Of a stretch of DNA of 61,422 nt, positions 26,385-35,686 are shown in pieces. The notes beneath the pieces are model-generated. The model saw only the letters and a list, made by a program, of their open reading frames with translations. It ran no database searches and was not told where the DNA came from. Both the position numbers and the translations under genes were made by a program. How positions within the stretch are numbered: the stretch's first letter is position 1; each line of letters starts with the position of its first letter. This stretch comes from CAUTXO01 sp963542625 (GTDB lineage: Bacteria; Campylobacterota; Campylobacteria; Campylobacterales; SZUA-545), in NCBI GenBank assembly GCA_963542625.1, contig CAUTXO010000005.1:1-61422 (forward strand), read 5' to 3'.

Positions 26385-26972
26385 TCAAGCGTCAGTTTGT
26401 GCCGCAATCTCCGTGACTTTGCCGTTTGAGAGAGAATAAACGCTGCCGTCGCTTGGATCTATGGCTTGTGCGCCTAGGCTAAAGTCAAGGCGGTTGCCGC
26501 GTTTGCTAACCCAGCCAACGCACCGCGCTGGAATGCCAACAGCTAGCGCGAAATCCGGAATATCCCTTGTGACTACAGCGCCAGATCCAATGAGCGCGTA
26601 TTTGCCGATCGTTGTGCCGCATACGATTGTTGCGTTTGCGCCAATGCTAGCGCCGCGCTTGATGAGCGTTTTTTTGAATTCGTCGCGCCTTGAAACAAAG
26701 CTGCGCGGGTTGATAACGTTTGTAAAAACGCAAGATGGGCCTAGGAAGACGTCGTCTTCAATCTCCACGCCTTCGTAAATGGATACGTTGTTTTGCACTT
26801 TCACGCCATCGCCGACGCGCACGTTCGCGCCGATGACGCAATTTTGCCCTACCGAGCAATTTTTGCCTATGCGCGTGCCGGCTAAAACGTGGCAAAAGTG
26901 CCAGATCTTGGTGCCATCGCCAATGCTAGCGCCGCCGTCAATATACGAGCTTTCGTGAATAAAAACCGCCAT
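26385..26972 (-). CDS. wlbB: UDP-amino-sugar N-acetyltransferase, WlbB/WbpD type
   Basis: The 195-residue left-handed beta-helix acetyltransferase has many hexapeptide repeats (IGDGTKIWHFCHVLAG, IGKNCSVGQNCVIG). Its start FIHESSYIDGGASIG and the segment FTNVINPRS match WbpD/WlbB. Those enzymes acetylate the 3-amino group of UDP-GlcNAc(3N)A with acetyl-CoA, toward UDP-2,3-diacetamido-glucuronic acid. Its start overlaps the wlbA stop by one base. Together with wlbA and the flippase this points to glycan precursor synthesis. Confidence 0.86.
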   Translation of the reverse strand: MAVFIHESSYIDGGASIGDGTKIWHFCHVLAGTRIGKNCSVGQNCVIGANVRVGDGVKVQNNVSIYEGVEIEDDVFLGPSCVFTNVINPRSFVSRRDEFKKTLIKRGASIGANATIVCGTTIGKYALIGSGAVVTRDIPDFALAVGIPARCVGWVSKRGNRLDFSLGAQAIDPSDGSVYSLSNGKVTEIAAQTDA

Positions 26973-27892
26973 TAGCTCTTTGCGCTCATTTTTCTAATTT
27001 GAGAAACGATGTTGATGGAATTGTAGGCTTCATCAAGCCCAAAGCCCCTGCCGGCTAAGATCTCTTGGTAGCTTGCCGTGTGAAGATCTGTAAAGCCATC
27101 GCTAAACTCAATTTCTTCATTATCAACACGAATGGATCTAAACGTCCTTTTGCCGCTTTGCGCCACCGCAGGCGGTAAATCGCTGGCATCAACGCTCAAA
27201 AACCACTCGACGTTTGCGTTTTTTAGCCTTAGGCTCCCGCCGGTTTTTGCTTCGTTCTTAACGTTTAGCGTAATTTCGCTCACGGCGCCAAAGATCCAAA
27301 CAAGCATATCGAAAAAATGCACGCCGATGTTTGTTGCAATGCCGCCGCTTTTTTGCTCGTCGCCTTTCCAAGAAACAAAATACCACTTGCCGCGACTTGT
27401 GATGTAGTCAAGTTTTATGTCAAAGATCTTAGACGGATTGGCGCTTAAAATCTCATCGACCCTTTTTTTGAGCGCAATTATGCTTGGGTGCAAGCGCAGT
27501 TGCAAGATGTTAAAAACCTTTTTGCCGGTTTCTTGCTCGATGACTTTTAGTTGGTCGATGTTATGCGGGTTTAGCACAAGCGGCTTTTCACAAATGGCGT
27601 CCGCGCCGTTTCTAAGCGCAAAGCGAATGTGCGCGTCGTGCAAATAATTTGGCGTTGTGATGCTAACGAAGTCGATTTTTTCACTCGTGCTCCTGTGCCA
27701 TTTATCCACAAACCTATCAAAGCGCTCAAATTCCGTAAAAAAGCTAGCTTGCGGAAAGTAGGCGTCCATAATTCCGACGCTGTCGTTTTTATCAAGCGCG
27801 GCGATTAGATTGTTGCCCGTTTCTTTAATGGCGCGCAAGTGGCGGGGCGCGATGTATCCGCCAACGCCAATTAATGCAAAGTTTTTAGACAT
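26972..27892 (-). CDS. wlbA: UDP-GlcNAcA 3-dehydrogenase, WlbA/WbpB type (Gfo/Idh/MocA family)
   Basis: The 306-residue NAD-dependent sugar dehydrogenase has an N-terminal Rossmann motif NFALIGVGGYIAPRHLRAI, then SITTPNYLHDAHIRFALR, and the family's catalytic CEKPLVLNP with Lys and Pro. These strings are characteristic of WbpB/WlbA, which oxidise C3 of UDP-N-acetylglucosaminuronic acid. The wlbA start overlaps the ABC flippase gene by 8 bp, and wlbB follows with a 1-bp overlap, so the three form an operon. The WlbC/WbpE aminotransferase and WbpA dehydrogenase are not in the window. Confidence 0.88.
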   Translation of the reverse strand: MSKNFALIGVGGYIAPRHLRAIKETGNNLIAALDKNDSVGIMDAYFPQASFFTEFERFDRFVDKWHRSTSEKIDFVSITTPNYLHDAHIRFALRNGADAICEKPLVLNPHNIDQLKVIEQETGKKVFNILQLRLHPSIIALKKRVDEILSANPSKIFDIKLDYITSRGKWYFVSWKGDEQKSGGIATNIGVHFFDMLVWIFGAVSEITLNVKNEAKTGGSLRLKNANVEWFLSVDASDLPPAVAQSGKRTFRSIRVDNEEIEFSDGFTDLHTASYQEILAGRGFGLDEAYNSINIVSQIRKMSAKS

Positions 27893-29597
27893 TTTCTATT
27901 CCTTTAGACAAAACCGGCTTTGCGTTTTTAATCTCGTAGATCGTGTCGCAACCGCTTGTCGTGCTTAGCCTATGCGCGATGATAATCAAGGTTTTATCGC
28001 CGCAAATGCTGTAAATTTCTTCCATAATCTTACTCTCCGTTTCATTATCTAGCGCGCTAGTGGCTTCATCTAGCACTAAGATCTCTGGATCTTGGTAAAG
28101 CGCCCTTGCGATTGCTATGCGCTGACGTTGCCCCCCACTTAGCAAAATGCCGTTTTCACCCACCACCGTATTAATCCCCGCGTGGTGGCTTTCTAGGAAG
28201 TCTAAGATCTTAGCCCGCCTTAGCGCGGTTTTGATTTTTTCGGCGTTAAACTCGCCGCCAAAGCAAACGTTTTGCCCCACCGTGCCGTCAAACAAATAAA
28301 CGCTTTGCGGGATGTAGCCAATTTTTTTGCGCCAAGATCTGATGTTGCTCTCATCAAGCGGTATGCCATCGATTTTTATCGCGCCGCTTGTAGGGCGAAA
28401 AAGCCCGCTGATGATATCTACAAGCGTGCTTTTGCCGCTGCCGCTTTCCCCTATGAACGCCACTCTTTGCCCGCGCCTAATTTCAAGATCCACGCCTTGC
28501 AAAACCGGGTGCGCGTCATCGTAAGAAAAATTGACGCCAAGAAGGCTTATGCGGCTTTTGAATTCAAGCGGGCGGTCTTTTAGCTCTTCTGTGTCGTAGA
28601 GAATATCCGTATGCACGATATCTAGCGAATTGCGATAAAAAACAATTGTGTTGTAGTTGATTAAGATCCTATTAGCGCTTGGCATAAGGCGGTATAAACC
28701 AAGCACAAACATTGATATTAGCGCCATCGCCGCGCTGATGTCTTGCTCGTATTTAAGCACCAAAAACACCACGATAAAAATCAAAATAACAAAGCCTAGC
28801 GTCTCAAGCACAAGGCGCGGGACGCTTTGCATCGTTTCATTATATATATTGGCTTTTGCAAAGTTTATGCTTGAGGCTTCAAAGTTTTTGAGTATCGCGC
28901 GCGTGTTGCCTAAGAGCTTTAGCATTTTGAAGTTGCCAAAGCTTGAGTTGATGATCTCGTAAAAACTTCTTTGGAATTGCTCCCTTTTGCTGCCGGCTTG
29001 CTTTAGCTTTGGCGTTAAGATCTTTAGCATAAAAAGCGCGTTTAGAGAAAGAATGAGCGTGAGTAAAAGCGTGATTTTATAATTGACGTAAAGCATCATC
29101 GCGTAAATAAAAAGCACGACGAACATTTCGCTGATAATTAGCAAAAATGAGCCTATGATTGTTGTTAAATTGCCCGCTTCGTTTATGATTGTTTTTGTGA
29201 GCGTGGAGCTGTTTTTGTGGATAAAATTTTTGTAGCTCATACCAAGATACGCCTCAAAAAGTCTAAACGCCAGCGCGTGGTAGCGGCCTTTGGAAAACCG
29301 CGCCATAGCGTAAAAATACAACACATTTACAAGCGTTCGCATAATGTAAAACACCACGAGCAGCACGCCAAATATCAGCACAAACTCAAGCGGGCTACTT
29401 AGATCTAAGATCCTATACGCGGCCCTGTAATACGCGTTGGCGCTAATTAGCTCAAAATTGCTAGCAACCGAGATAAACGGCATTATGATAGAGACCGAAA
29501 TCGTCTCAATGAGCGAAACAAAAACCGACAAAATCACGAGCTGGGCTAAGCGGATCTTTTCTTTTTTGCTTAGTATGGATAAAAGCTTACGCAGCAA
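27885..29597 (-). CDS. ABC transporter with fused permease and ATPase, PglK-like flippase
   Basis: The 570-residue half-transporter has an N-terminal six-helix membrane domain (about residues 15-310). The ATPase domain has Walker A FIGESGSGKSTLVDI (about residue 378), signature LLSGGQRQRIAIARAL, Walker B EILVLDEATSALD and the H-loop IIIAHRLST. Length and the RLMPSANRI segment before the ATPase resemble PglK/WlaB, the lipid-linked oligosaccharide flippase of N-glycosylation. MsbA-type function cannot be excluded. It is first gene of an operon with wlbA and wlbB. Confidence 0.85.
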   Translation of the reverse strand: MLRKLLSILSKKEKIRLAQLVILSVFVSLIETISVSIIMPFISVASNFELISANAYYRAAYRILDLSSPLEFVLIFGVLLVVFYIMRTLVNVLYFYAMARFSKGRYHALAFRLFEAYLGMSYKNFIHKNSSTLTKTIINEAGNLTTIIGSFLLIISEMFVVLFIYAMMLYVNYKITLLLTLILSLNALFMLKILTPKLKQAGSKREQFQRSFYEIINSSFGNFKMLKLLGNTRAILKNFEASSINFAKANIYNETMQSVPRLVLETLGFVILIFIVVFLVLKYEQDISAAMALISMFVLGLYRLMPSANRILINYNTIVFYRNSLDIVHTDILYDTEELKDRPLEFKSRISLLGVNFSYDDAHPVLQGVDLEIRRGQRVAFIGESGSGKSTLVDIISGLFRPTSGAIKIDGIPLDESNIRSWRKKIGYIPQSVYLFDGTVGQNVCFGGEFNAEKIKTALRRAKILDFLESHHAGINTVVGENGILLSGGQRQRIAIARALYQDPEILVLDEATSALDNETESKIMEEIYSICGDKTLIIIAHRLSTTSGCDTIYEIKNAKPVLSKGIENV

Positions 29598-29820
29598 ACG
29601 CTTCCTTTGGTGCGCCCGTGCGGCGCAAAATTAATAGGGCGGATCTTATCATCTTTGGCGTTTGGATCTTGGCGTTTTGAATTTGGCGCAAGCTATGCAA
29701 ACCCAGTCACTTTGCCTAACCCCGCCAAAACCTTTGCGCGCGGGTTTTGAGCGCAGCGGAATGATCTTGCAAAACGCGCGGCGCTAAACGTGGCGGGCAA
29801 AACAAGCCAAAAATGCAAAA
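29598..29820. other. Divergent spacer between the flippase gene and flgE
   Basis: Together with the promoter region downstream this divergent gap is 360 bp. This part carries three GATC sites and a GCAAAACGCGCGGCGC-type stretch but no ORF. The flippase promoter was not identified. Confidence 0.45.
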
Positions 29821-29837
29821 TTGGAACTAAGATTGCT
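29821..29837 (+). promoter_or_regulatory. Sigma54 (RpoN) promoter, upstream copy, flgE
   Basis: TTGGAACTAAGATTGCT fits the Campylobacterota RpoN consensus TTGGAAC-N-TTTGCT. The invariant GG (29823-29824) and GC (29835-29836) are separated by exactly 10 bases. It lies about 120 bp before the flgE ATG and is one of two such sites in tandem. Confidence 0.7.
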
Positions 29838-29893
29838 ATAAAAAAAATAAATCCTTAGAAAAAGTGCGAAAAGCCGCTCGTAATGCCTTGACT

Positions 29894-29911
29894 TAGGAAT
29901 AAAATTTGCTT
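29894..29911 (+). promoter_or_regulatory. Sigma54 (RpoN) promoter, proximal copy, flgE
   Basis: TAGGAATAAAATTTGCTT has GG (29896-29897) and GC (29908-29909) with the required 10-base spacing. It lies about 48 bp before the flgE ATG, a usual distance. flgE is RpoN-dependent in C. jejuni and H. pylori. A TAAGGAT ribosome binding site follows at about 29944. Confidence 0.8.
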
Positions 29912-29957
29912 TACTTTCGTCGCAAAAGGTTGGCCATTTTATTTCTAAGGATTAATT

Positions 29958-32900
29958 ATGATGCGGTCACTTTGGTCGGGAGTATCCGGCTTAACCACAC
30001 ATCAAACAGGTATGGATGTTGAGGGTAACAACATCGCAAACGTTAATACTCCCGGATTTAAAAAATCCAGGGCAAACTTTGAGGATTATTCCCCGCAAAC
30101 AATGAACCCGGCTAAGGCGCCAGACGGCAAAAGGGGGGGTAAAAATCCAACGCAAGTAGGGCTTGGATCTTCTGTTGCAAATGTCCAAAACATTCACACT
30201 CAAGGTAACTTTCAAACGACGAACGTCGGCACGGATCTAGCCACAAACGGCAATGGCTACTTTATGGTTAGCAACAACGGCGGCAAAAAAAACTACTACA
30301 CAAGAGACGGCAGATTTAGCTTTGACGGCGCGGGAAATTTAGTTAATCCAAATGGCTACGTAGCGCAAGGCTGGATGGCGGACAAACATCACGAAATAAA
30401 CTCAACCGTTAGCACGAAAAACATCAAAATAAATAAAAATATGGTAATTCCAGGCAAGGAAACAACAAAGGCCGCCTTGCAGGGCAACCTAAATTCAGGC
30501 ACCGTTATGGGAGAAAAGGAAAGATCCCCAGCAACAACGACGCTCACATCAACAAGCGACCTAAACGGGCTTTTTAGCCACGCGGGCAAGGAAATTACGC
30601 TAAGAAAAAACATCGATAAGGTCAATATGATCTTAAAGCGCAAGTTTATGGTAGATGGCGTGGAGAAAGAAAGCACATCGCTTCACACCTTCACATACGG
30701 CAAAAGCGCGAGCCAAAGCGACGGGTTTTTCACAACAATTGGCGAATTACTAGAAGAAATTAATCACAGAATAAAAGACTCAACAGGCACGTTTAATAAT
30801 AAGGTTTTACTAACAGGCGATGGCGAAATTGCCGCAGCAGGGCACATCGTGGCGGTAAATGGCCCGCAAAATCCGAAATCCGCAGCCAGCAATATGGATA
30901 TGAAAGACATCAGAAATTACGATGGGCTAGAGGCGGGTATGCAAGCAGGCGACCAGATAGTTGTAAGATCTGACCCGGCAAACGGCGGAACGGGAGCGAC
31001 AGAAACACTTACCTACGGCACAGATTTCACCACAATCGCAGAGCTTGTCGCAAGGCTTGACGCCCTAGCTGGCGGAAACGGAAGCGTAACATACGATGAG
31101 GTTTCAGGGATTATCACGGATAAATCAGGCGCGCTTGCAAATCTATCCGTTAGAAAGGCAGACGGCAAAGCACCAGATGGCGGATCTCCGCTTGAGAGAC
31201 TTGGCACAATGCTAAACACCATAGGGGGCAAAAATTCACACACCGCAACGATACGTGGCAACACTTTTTACGACACAAGCACAACAAACGAGATCTTGCA
31301 CGAAGCCTTTCAAGAAGCATCAAAAGGCTATTACCTATCCAAGCCGCTAAAAACCATCAAAAACTCATACATTGGCGCGGATGATGTTGGCGAGCTCTTT
31401 AACGAAAAGGGCGAAAAGATGATGGTAAAAAGCGGCGACGGTGTCAATGCCACCGTTAGCAACCTAAAAGAAACGCGAAAATTCATTTACAGAGAAAACA
31501 AGGCAGACAACAAGCTTTCATACCTAAACAACGACTTCCAAGATCCGTCCGATACGACAATCGCCGGCAAGGATCAAAGCTTTAGATGGCTAAGAGACGG
31601 CGAAGGAAACAAGGCGTTTTTAACAACCGGGCAAAAGATCGTGATGAATTTTGACCCTAACACGCAAGTCGGCAAAGCGATGGGGACAAGAACCTATACT
31701 TACGGCACGCCCGATGGCTTTAGAACGATAGAAGATCTAATCAAAAAAGTAAATCTAGATCTAGAAGCAAAGGGCTTTGGCGATAAAGCAATTAAATACG
31801 ATGAAATAAACGGCTGGATAGAAGATAAGCACAACATTCTAGCTGGAATGAAAGCGGTTAAGAGTAACGGCACAGATCCAGACGCCAACACGCCGCTAGC
31901 GCGCCTAAACAAAATGCTTTCAGGCATTAGCACCGCGCCAAACAGCCACACCGAGCCGCTAAAGAAAAACGACAAATACTATTTCTCAAACATTCAAGAG
32001 CTAGCCAACTTATACCAAAGCGCGCTAGATGACGCGGCGGATAAAACAAACAGCGAGCTTGCAAGCGATGCCATTAGGGGGCGCGTAAGCGTGGATCAAA
32101 ACGGGCAGATAGTTGTTAAAAACTTAGGCTCAACGACATTCAACGTCACAACAACGGCGTATCCAGACGATAAAAAAGCAAACAAAATGCTATTAAATAA
32201 TATGGGAAGCCTAAGCAATTCAGAAATCGTCGCGGGGGCGGAGAGCTACTCAAACCGCTTTATGGGCGCGTCAATGCAGGCGTCATTTGACATTTACGAC
32301 AAAAGCGGAACAAAAACGCAGGTTACCTTGCACTTTAAAAAGGCGCACACAGCAAACAAACCAAACGACGCCTCCGTTTGGAATTGGTATGCGGACGTGC
32401 CAAAACCAGCAACGGTGGGCTTCCCGGCATTTGGGCGATTGCTATTTAACGCAGACGGCAGCCTAAGGGGCTTTACACCGCCATCATTACGCATAAACTC
32501 TAACGCGGGCTTTGGCGACGGGCAAAACGTGCAGCTTAACTTTGGGACAACCGGCGGTTTTGACGGCTTTACATCGCTAGCTGATGACTCAGACGTAAAA
32601 ACGCCGCAAACAGACGGCTATGGCGCGGGCACGCTAACAAAGGTTTCCGTTGATGAAACGGGCACAATTCTTGGCACGTTTTCTAACAGCCAAACAAAAA
32701 AACTAGCGCAAGTAGCGCTTGCAACCTTTGCAAACCCAGACGGTATGGATAAAGAAGGCGGCAACTTGTTTTCGGAAAACTCAAACTCCGGCAAGCCAAA
32801 CGTCGGCGCGGCGCTAAGTGGCGATAGGGGCAGAATTAACCCCGGCAGAATAGAAATGAGTAACGTAGATCTATCAGAAAGCCTAACAAACTTAATCATC

Positions 32901-32984
32901 ATTCAGCGGGGCTTCCAAGCAAACTCAAAAACAATTACCACAAGCGACCAAATGCTAAACACCTTGCTACAACTAAAACAATAA
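29958..32984 (+). CDS. flgE: Flagellar hook protein FlgE (enlarged)
   Basis: FlgE builds the flagellar hook. The N-terminus MMRSLWSGVSGLTTHQ and the rod/hook motif NNIANVNTPGFKKSRA (about residues 29-44) are diagnostic. The C-terminal D0 helix (NLIIIQRGFQANSKTITT, then LLQLKQ) is intact. At 1008 residues it is well above the roughly 720-860 typical of relatives. The extra length lies in the middle: residues about 330-456 and 555-695 are diverged copies of one module (I-V, TYTYGT-like, TI.DL..., Y[DE]E..G.I.DK, N.L..M..., NSHT), with a third partial copy at about 205-280. A run of seven G (30133-30139) lies in codons 59-61. RpoN promoters precede it; maf follows. Confidence 0.95.
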   Translation: MMRSLWSGVSGLTTHQTGMDVEGNNIANVNTPGFKKSRANFEDYSPQTMNPAKAPDGKRGGKNPTQVGLGSSVANVQNIHTQGNFQTTNVGTDLATNGNGYFMVSNNGGKKNYYTRDGRFSFDGAGNLVNPNGYVAQGWMADKHHEINSTVSTKNIKINKNMVIPGKETTKAALQGNLNSGTVMGEKERSPATTTLTSTSDLNGLFSHAGKEITLRKNIDKVNMILKRKFMVDGVEKESTSLHTFTYGKSASQSDGFFTTIGELLEEINHRIKDSTGTFNNKVLLTGDGEIAAAGHIVAVNGPQNPKSAASNMDMKDIRNYDGLEAGMQAGDQIVVRSDPANGGTGATETLTYGTDFTTIAELVARLDALAGGNGSVTYDEVSGIITDKSGALANLSVRKADGKAPDGGSPLERLGTMLNTIGGKNSHTATIRGNTFYDTSTTNEILHEAFQEASKGYYLSKPLKTIKNSYIGADDVGELFNEKGEKMMVKSGDGVNATVSNLKETRKFIYRENKADNKLSYLNNDFQDPSDTTIAGKDQSFRWLRDGEGNKAFLTTGQKIVMNFDPNTQVGKAMGTRTYTYGTPDGFRTIEDLIKKVNLDLEAKGFGDKAIKYDEINGWIEDKHNILAGMKAVKSNGTDPDANTPLARLNKMLSGISTAPNSHTEPLKKNDKYYFSNIQELANLYQSALDDAADKTNSELASDAIRGRVSVDQNGQIVVKNLGSTTFNVTTTAYPDDKKANKMLLNNMGSLSNSEIVAGAESYSNRFMGASMQASFDIYDKSGTKTQVTLHFKKAHTANKPNDASVWNWYADVPKPATVGFPAFGRLLFNADGSLRGFTPPSLRINSNAGFGDGQNVQLNFGTTGGFDGFTSLADDSDVKTPQTDGYGAGTLTKVSVDETGTILGTFSNSQTKKLAQVALATFANPDGMDKEGGNLFSENSNSGKPNVGAALSGDRGRINPGRIEMSNVDLSESLTNLIIIQRGFQANSKTITTSDQMLNTLLQLKQ

Positions 32985-32985
32985 T

Positions 32986-34878
32986 TTGAGTTTTTTCACT
33001 AAACTTCAAAATGCGGGCAGCGCGGAGAGCGCTCTCGCATTTTTGCAGAACAGATTTCAAAAAAACCTTGCATTCTTTCAGCGCTTTATTCCGCAATACG
33101 CCAAGATCTTAGAGCACGGCGCGCAAAATTACCGCCTTGAGATAAGCGATGACGACATAAACATCTTAGATCTAAACCAAAACGTGTTTTTGTATGAGCC
33201 GGGCGAGTTTTTTAAACTAAATGATACCTTTAGCTTAAATCCACTCACAAGCGTGCTTTGGACTAAGATCTTGACTAAATTTGTCATCGAGCAAAGCGAG
33301 ACTTCTTACGCGCCAATAACCGCAAAGATCACAAGCGCCATCACCGCCCTAGCGCAAAAAGACGCGGATTACGAGATGGATAGCTTTAGCATAGACACGG
33401 GCGTTTTGCCCCCGCTTGTGATTTACGGGCTAGCAAGTGGCTTATTTTTGGAGCGGATCTTAGAGCGCCGCGAGCTTCACGGCGTGCTACTTTACGAGCC
33501 AAGCGCGGATTTTTTCGTGCTTAGCGCGCATTTTTTAGACTACGAAAACCTATACGCAAAAACCAAAGAAAACTCTTGCTACATCATCGTCGGCGGCAAG
33601 CTAGACACCAAGATTGTAAGAAACTTTTTTGCCACAAGGCTTATCACAAACTCGCCATTTAGGCTAGAGCTTGCCACGTATAGCTCCGCGCGCATAAAAG
33701 ACGCGCAGGCGGTGGTAGAAGAGATTGCAAAAAGCGCCACAAGGGGCTGGGGCACCTTTGAAGACGAAATGATAGGCGTTAAAAACAAGCTAAAAAATTA
33801 CCGCTCTTACCCGTATCTTTTTAAGCGCAAGATCTTACCCGGCACCGCTTGCGTCGTCGGCAATGCGCCATCGCTTGAAAAGGACCTAGACTTTTTGCGC
33901 GCGCATCAAGATGAGATGATGATTTTTTGCAGCGGCAGTGCGCTTGGCGCGCTTAGAAAGCACGGCATTAAGCCCGATTTTCAGGTTGAAGTGGAGCGGC
34001 TAGGGCACTTGCAAAGGTGGCTAAATGCCGCCAGGCTTGATGATATACCGCTAATTGCTTCAGATATTGCAGATCCTAGCACCTTGCAAAGCGCGCAAAC
34101 GGCACTACTTTACATCAGGGGCTCAAGCGCTAGCGCGGCGATGTTTGAGCCAAAGCTTGTTTTAGAATTTGCCGCGCCGCTTTCTGGCAATGCAAGCCTT
34201 AGCGTTGCCGGCAGTTTTTTTAAGGAGATCTTGCTCGTTGGTATGGATCTAGGCTTCAAACGTAGCGCCAAGCAGCACGCGCGCGGATCTTTATACGATG
34301 CGCTAGATGATACATCGCCAGAGCTTTTGCCAACGCGCGGAAACTTTGGTGGCGATATCTACACAAACTCTTTGCTTTCTATGGCGCGCGGGGCAATGGA
34401 GCGCCTAATCCAGAATGAGAGCCTAAACGTGCGTAACCTTAGCGACGGCGTTTATATAAAAGGCGCAAAGCCCCTGCCACCGGGTGCTAGCATAGATCTT
34501 AGTGCGGGTATGGATAAAGCAGCGCTAAAGCGCGAGATCTTAGAGTGCTTTAGTTCTAGCGGCGTTTTTGGCGCTAGGAGCACAAACTACCAAGAGATCT
34601 TAGATGCCTACAAGCAAGAGTTTTTGAGAGTGCTAAGATCTAAGCCAGTTACGAGCAAGGCGGCGCTTTTAGAGAGAATAGATCTAGCCTACTACAAAAC
34701 CACCGCGCAAAGAATTTCAGAAAGCGTGAGCGGGACGCTTGTTTGCGGCACCTTTTGGCACGTGCTAAACGCCATTTTTACCGCGCTAATGCAGATAAAA
34801 AGGCAAGATGTCAGCGCCATTTTTGACGAGTGCTGTGCCATTTTAGAAGAAAATTTAGCGGATCTGCGGCTTGAATAG
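32986..34878 (+). CDS. Maf-type motility accessory factor (DUF115)
   Basis: The 630-residue protein has the Maf pattern: an N-terminal FLQNRFQKNLAFFQ region, the central DUF115 core with CVVGNAPSLEKDLDFLR (about residues 288-304), FCSGSALGALRKHGIKPDFQVEVE, and later LVGMDLGF. Maf proteins are linked to flagellin glycosylation with nonulosonic acids (pseudaminic or legionaminic acid) and to motility. The start is a TTG two bases after flgE, with no clear ribosome binding site, so it probably depends on coupling to flgE. It overlaps truB by 8 bp. The position right after the hook gene supports a flagellar role. Confidence 0.88.
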   Translation: MSFFTKLQNAGSAESALAFLQNRFQKNLAFFQRFIPQYAKILEHGAQNYRLEISDDDINILDLNQNVFLYEPGEFFKLNDTFSLNPLTSVLWTKILTKFVIEQSETSYAPITAKITSAITALAQKDADYEMDSFSIDTGVLPPLVIYGLASGLFLERILERRELHGVLLYEPSADFFVLSAHFLDYENLYAKTKENSCYIIVGGKLDTKIVRNFFATRLITNSPFRLELATYSSARIKDAQAVVEEIAKSATRGWGTFEDEMIGVKNKLKNYRSYPYLFKRKILPGTACVVGNAPSLEKDLDFLRAHQDEMMIFCSGSALGALRKHGIKPDFQVEVERLGHLQRWLNAARLDDIPLIASDIADPSTLQSAQTALLYIRGSSASAAMFEPKLVLEFAAPLSGNASLSVAGSFFKEILLVGMDLGFKRSAKQHARGSLYDALDDTSPELLPTRGNFGGDIYTNSLLSMARGAMERLIQNESLNVRNLSDGVYIKGAKPLPPGASIDLSAGMDKAALKREILECFSSSGVFGARSTNYQEILDAYKQEFLRVLRSKPVTSKAALLERIDLAYYKTTAQRISESVSGTLVCGTFWHVLNAIFTALMQIKRQDVSAIFDECCAILEENLADLRLE

Positions 34879-35686
34879 ACTTTTTGTAGCGCGCAAACCG
34901 CCCTTTATTAGCTCAAACAAATTCTTATCGCGCCTAAAACTAAAGTATGCGTGCAGCAGCGCGGGCTTTAGCGGCACGCTAGATCCTTTTGCAAGCGGGG
35001 CGCTTTTGGTCGCCTTTGGGCAATACACCAAGCTTTTTAGGTTTTTTAAAAAAACGCCCAAGATCTACCAAGCCACCGTGCTACTAGGCGCAAAAAGCCC
35101 AAGCCTTGACATAGAGCGCATAGAGCGTGTAGAAAGCGTGGCGCTGTTAGATCCAAAGCAAATTGTGCGCGCGCTAGAGAGCCTAAAAGGCGAGCAAGAG
35201 CAAATGCCGCCGGCTTTTAGCGCCAAAAGGCTTGGCGGCAAGCGCGCTTATGAGCTAGCGCGGCGTGGGGCGAGCGTGAGCTTAGCGCCAAAAAAAATCG
35301 AAGTTTATGAAGCCCGGCTTTTGCACTACCGCCACCCGTTTTTGACATTTGAAGCGTCTGTGAGCGAGGGGGCGTATATAAGAGTGCTAGCGCAGGATTT
35401 GCTTGAGCGGCTTGGATCTTGGGGGACGCTTTGCTCCCTTGCACGCCTTAGTGAGGGCGCGTTTTCTTACGCTAGCGAGACCCCGCTAAACCCGCTTGAA
35501 TTTTTAAATTTGCCGCAGAATTTTTACTTAGGCGCCAAAAATTTGCACGACGCCCCGCGCCTTGGCGCGCAAGATCTAAACCTAAAAGCAGACGGGATCT
35601 ACTACATAAAAGATACGGAATTGCGGATTATCGCCATTGAGAATTCGCGCGTAAAATACCTTGTAAATTCAATACGGATAGACTAA
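34871..35686 (+). CDS. truB: tRNA pseudouridine(55) synthase TruB
   Basis: TruB makes pseudouridine 55 in tRNA. The 271-residue product has the catalytic motif GFSGTLDPFASGALLVAFG (catalytic Asp in TLDPFASG, about residues 33-45), KIYQATVLLG, and PPAFSAKRLGGKRAYELAR. The start codon is TTG inside the 3' end of maf (8 bp overlap). The stop overlaps the ispE ATG (TAATG). Confidence 0.95.
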   Translation: MNRLFVARKPPFISSNKFLSRLKLKYACSSAGFSGTLDPFASGALLVAFGQYTKLFRFFKKTPKIYQATVLLGAKSPSLDIERIERVESVALLDPKQIVRALESLKGEQEQMPPAFSAKRLGGKRAYELARRGASVSLAPKKIEVYEARLLHYRHPFLTFEASVSEGAYIRVLAQDLLERLGSWGTLCSLARLSEGAFSYASETPLNPLEFLNLPQNFYLGAKNLHDAPRLGAQDLNLKADGIYYIKDTELRIIAIENSRVKYLVNSIRID

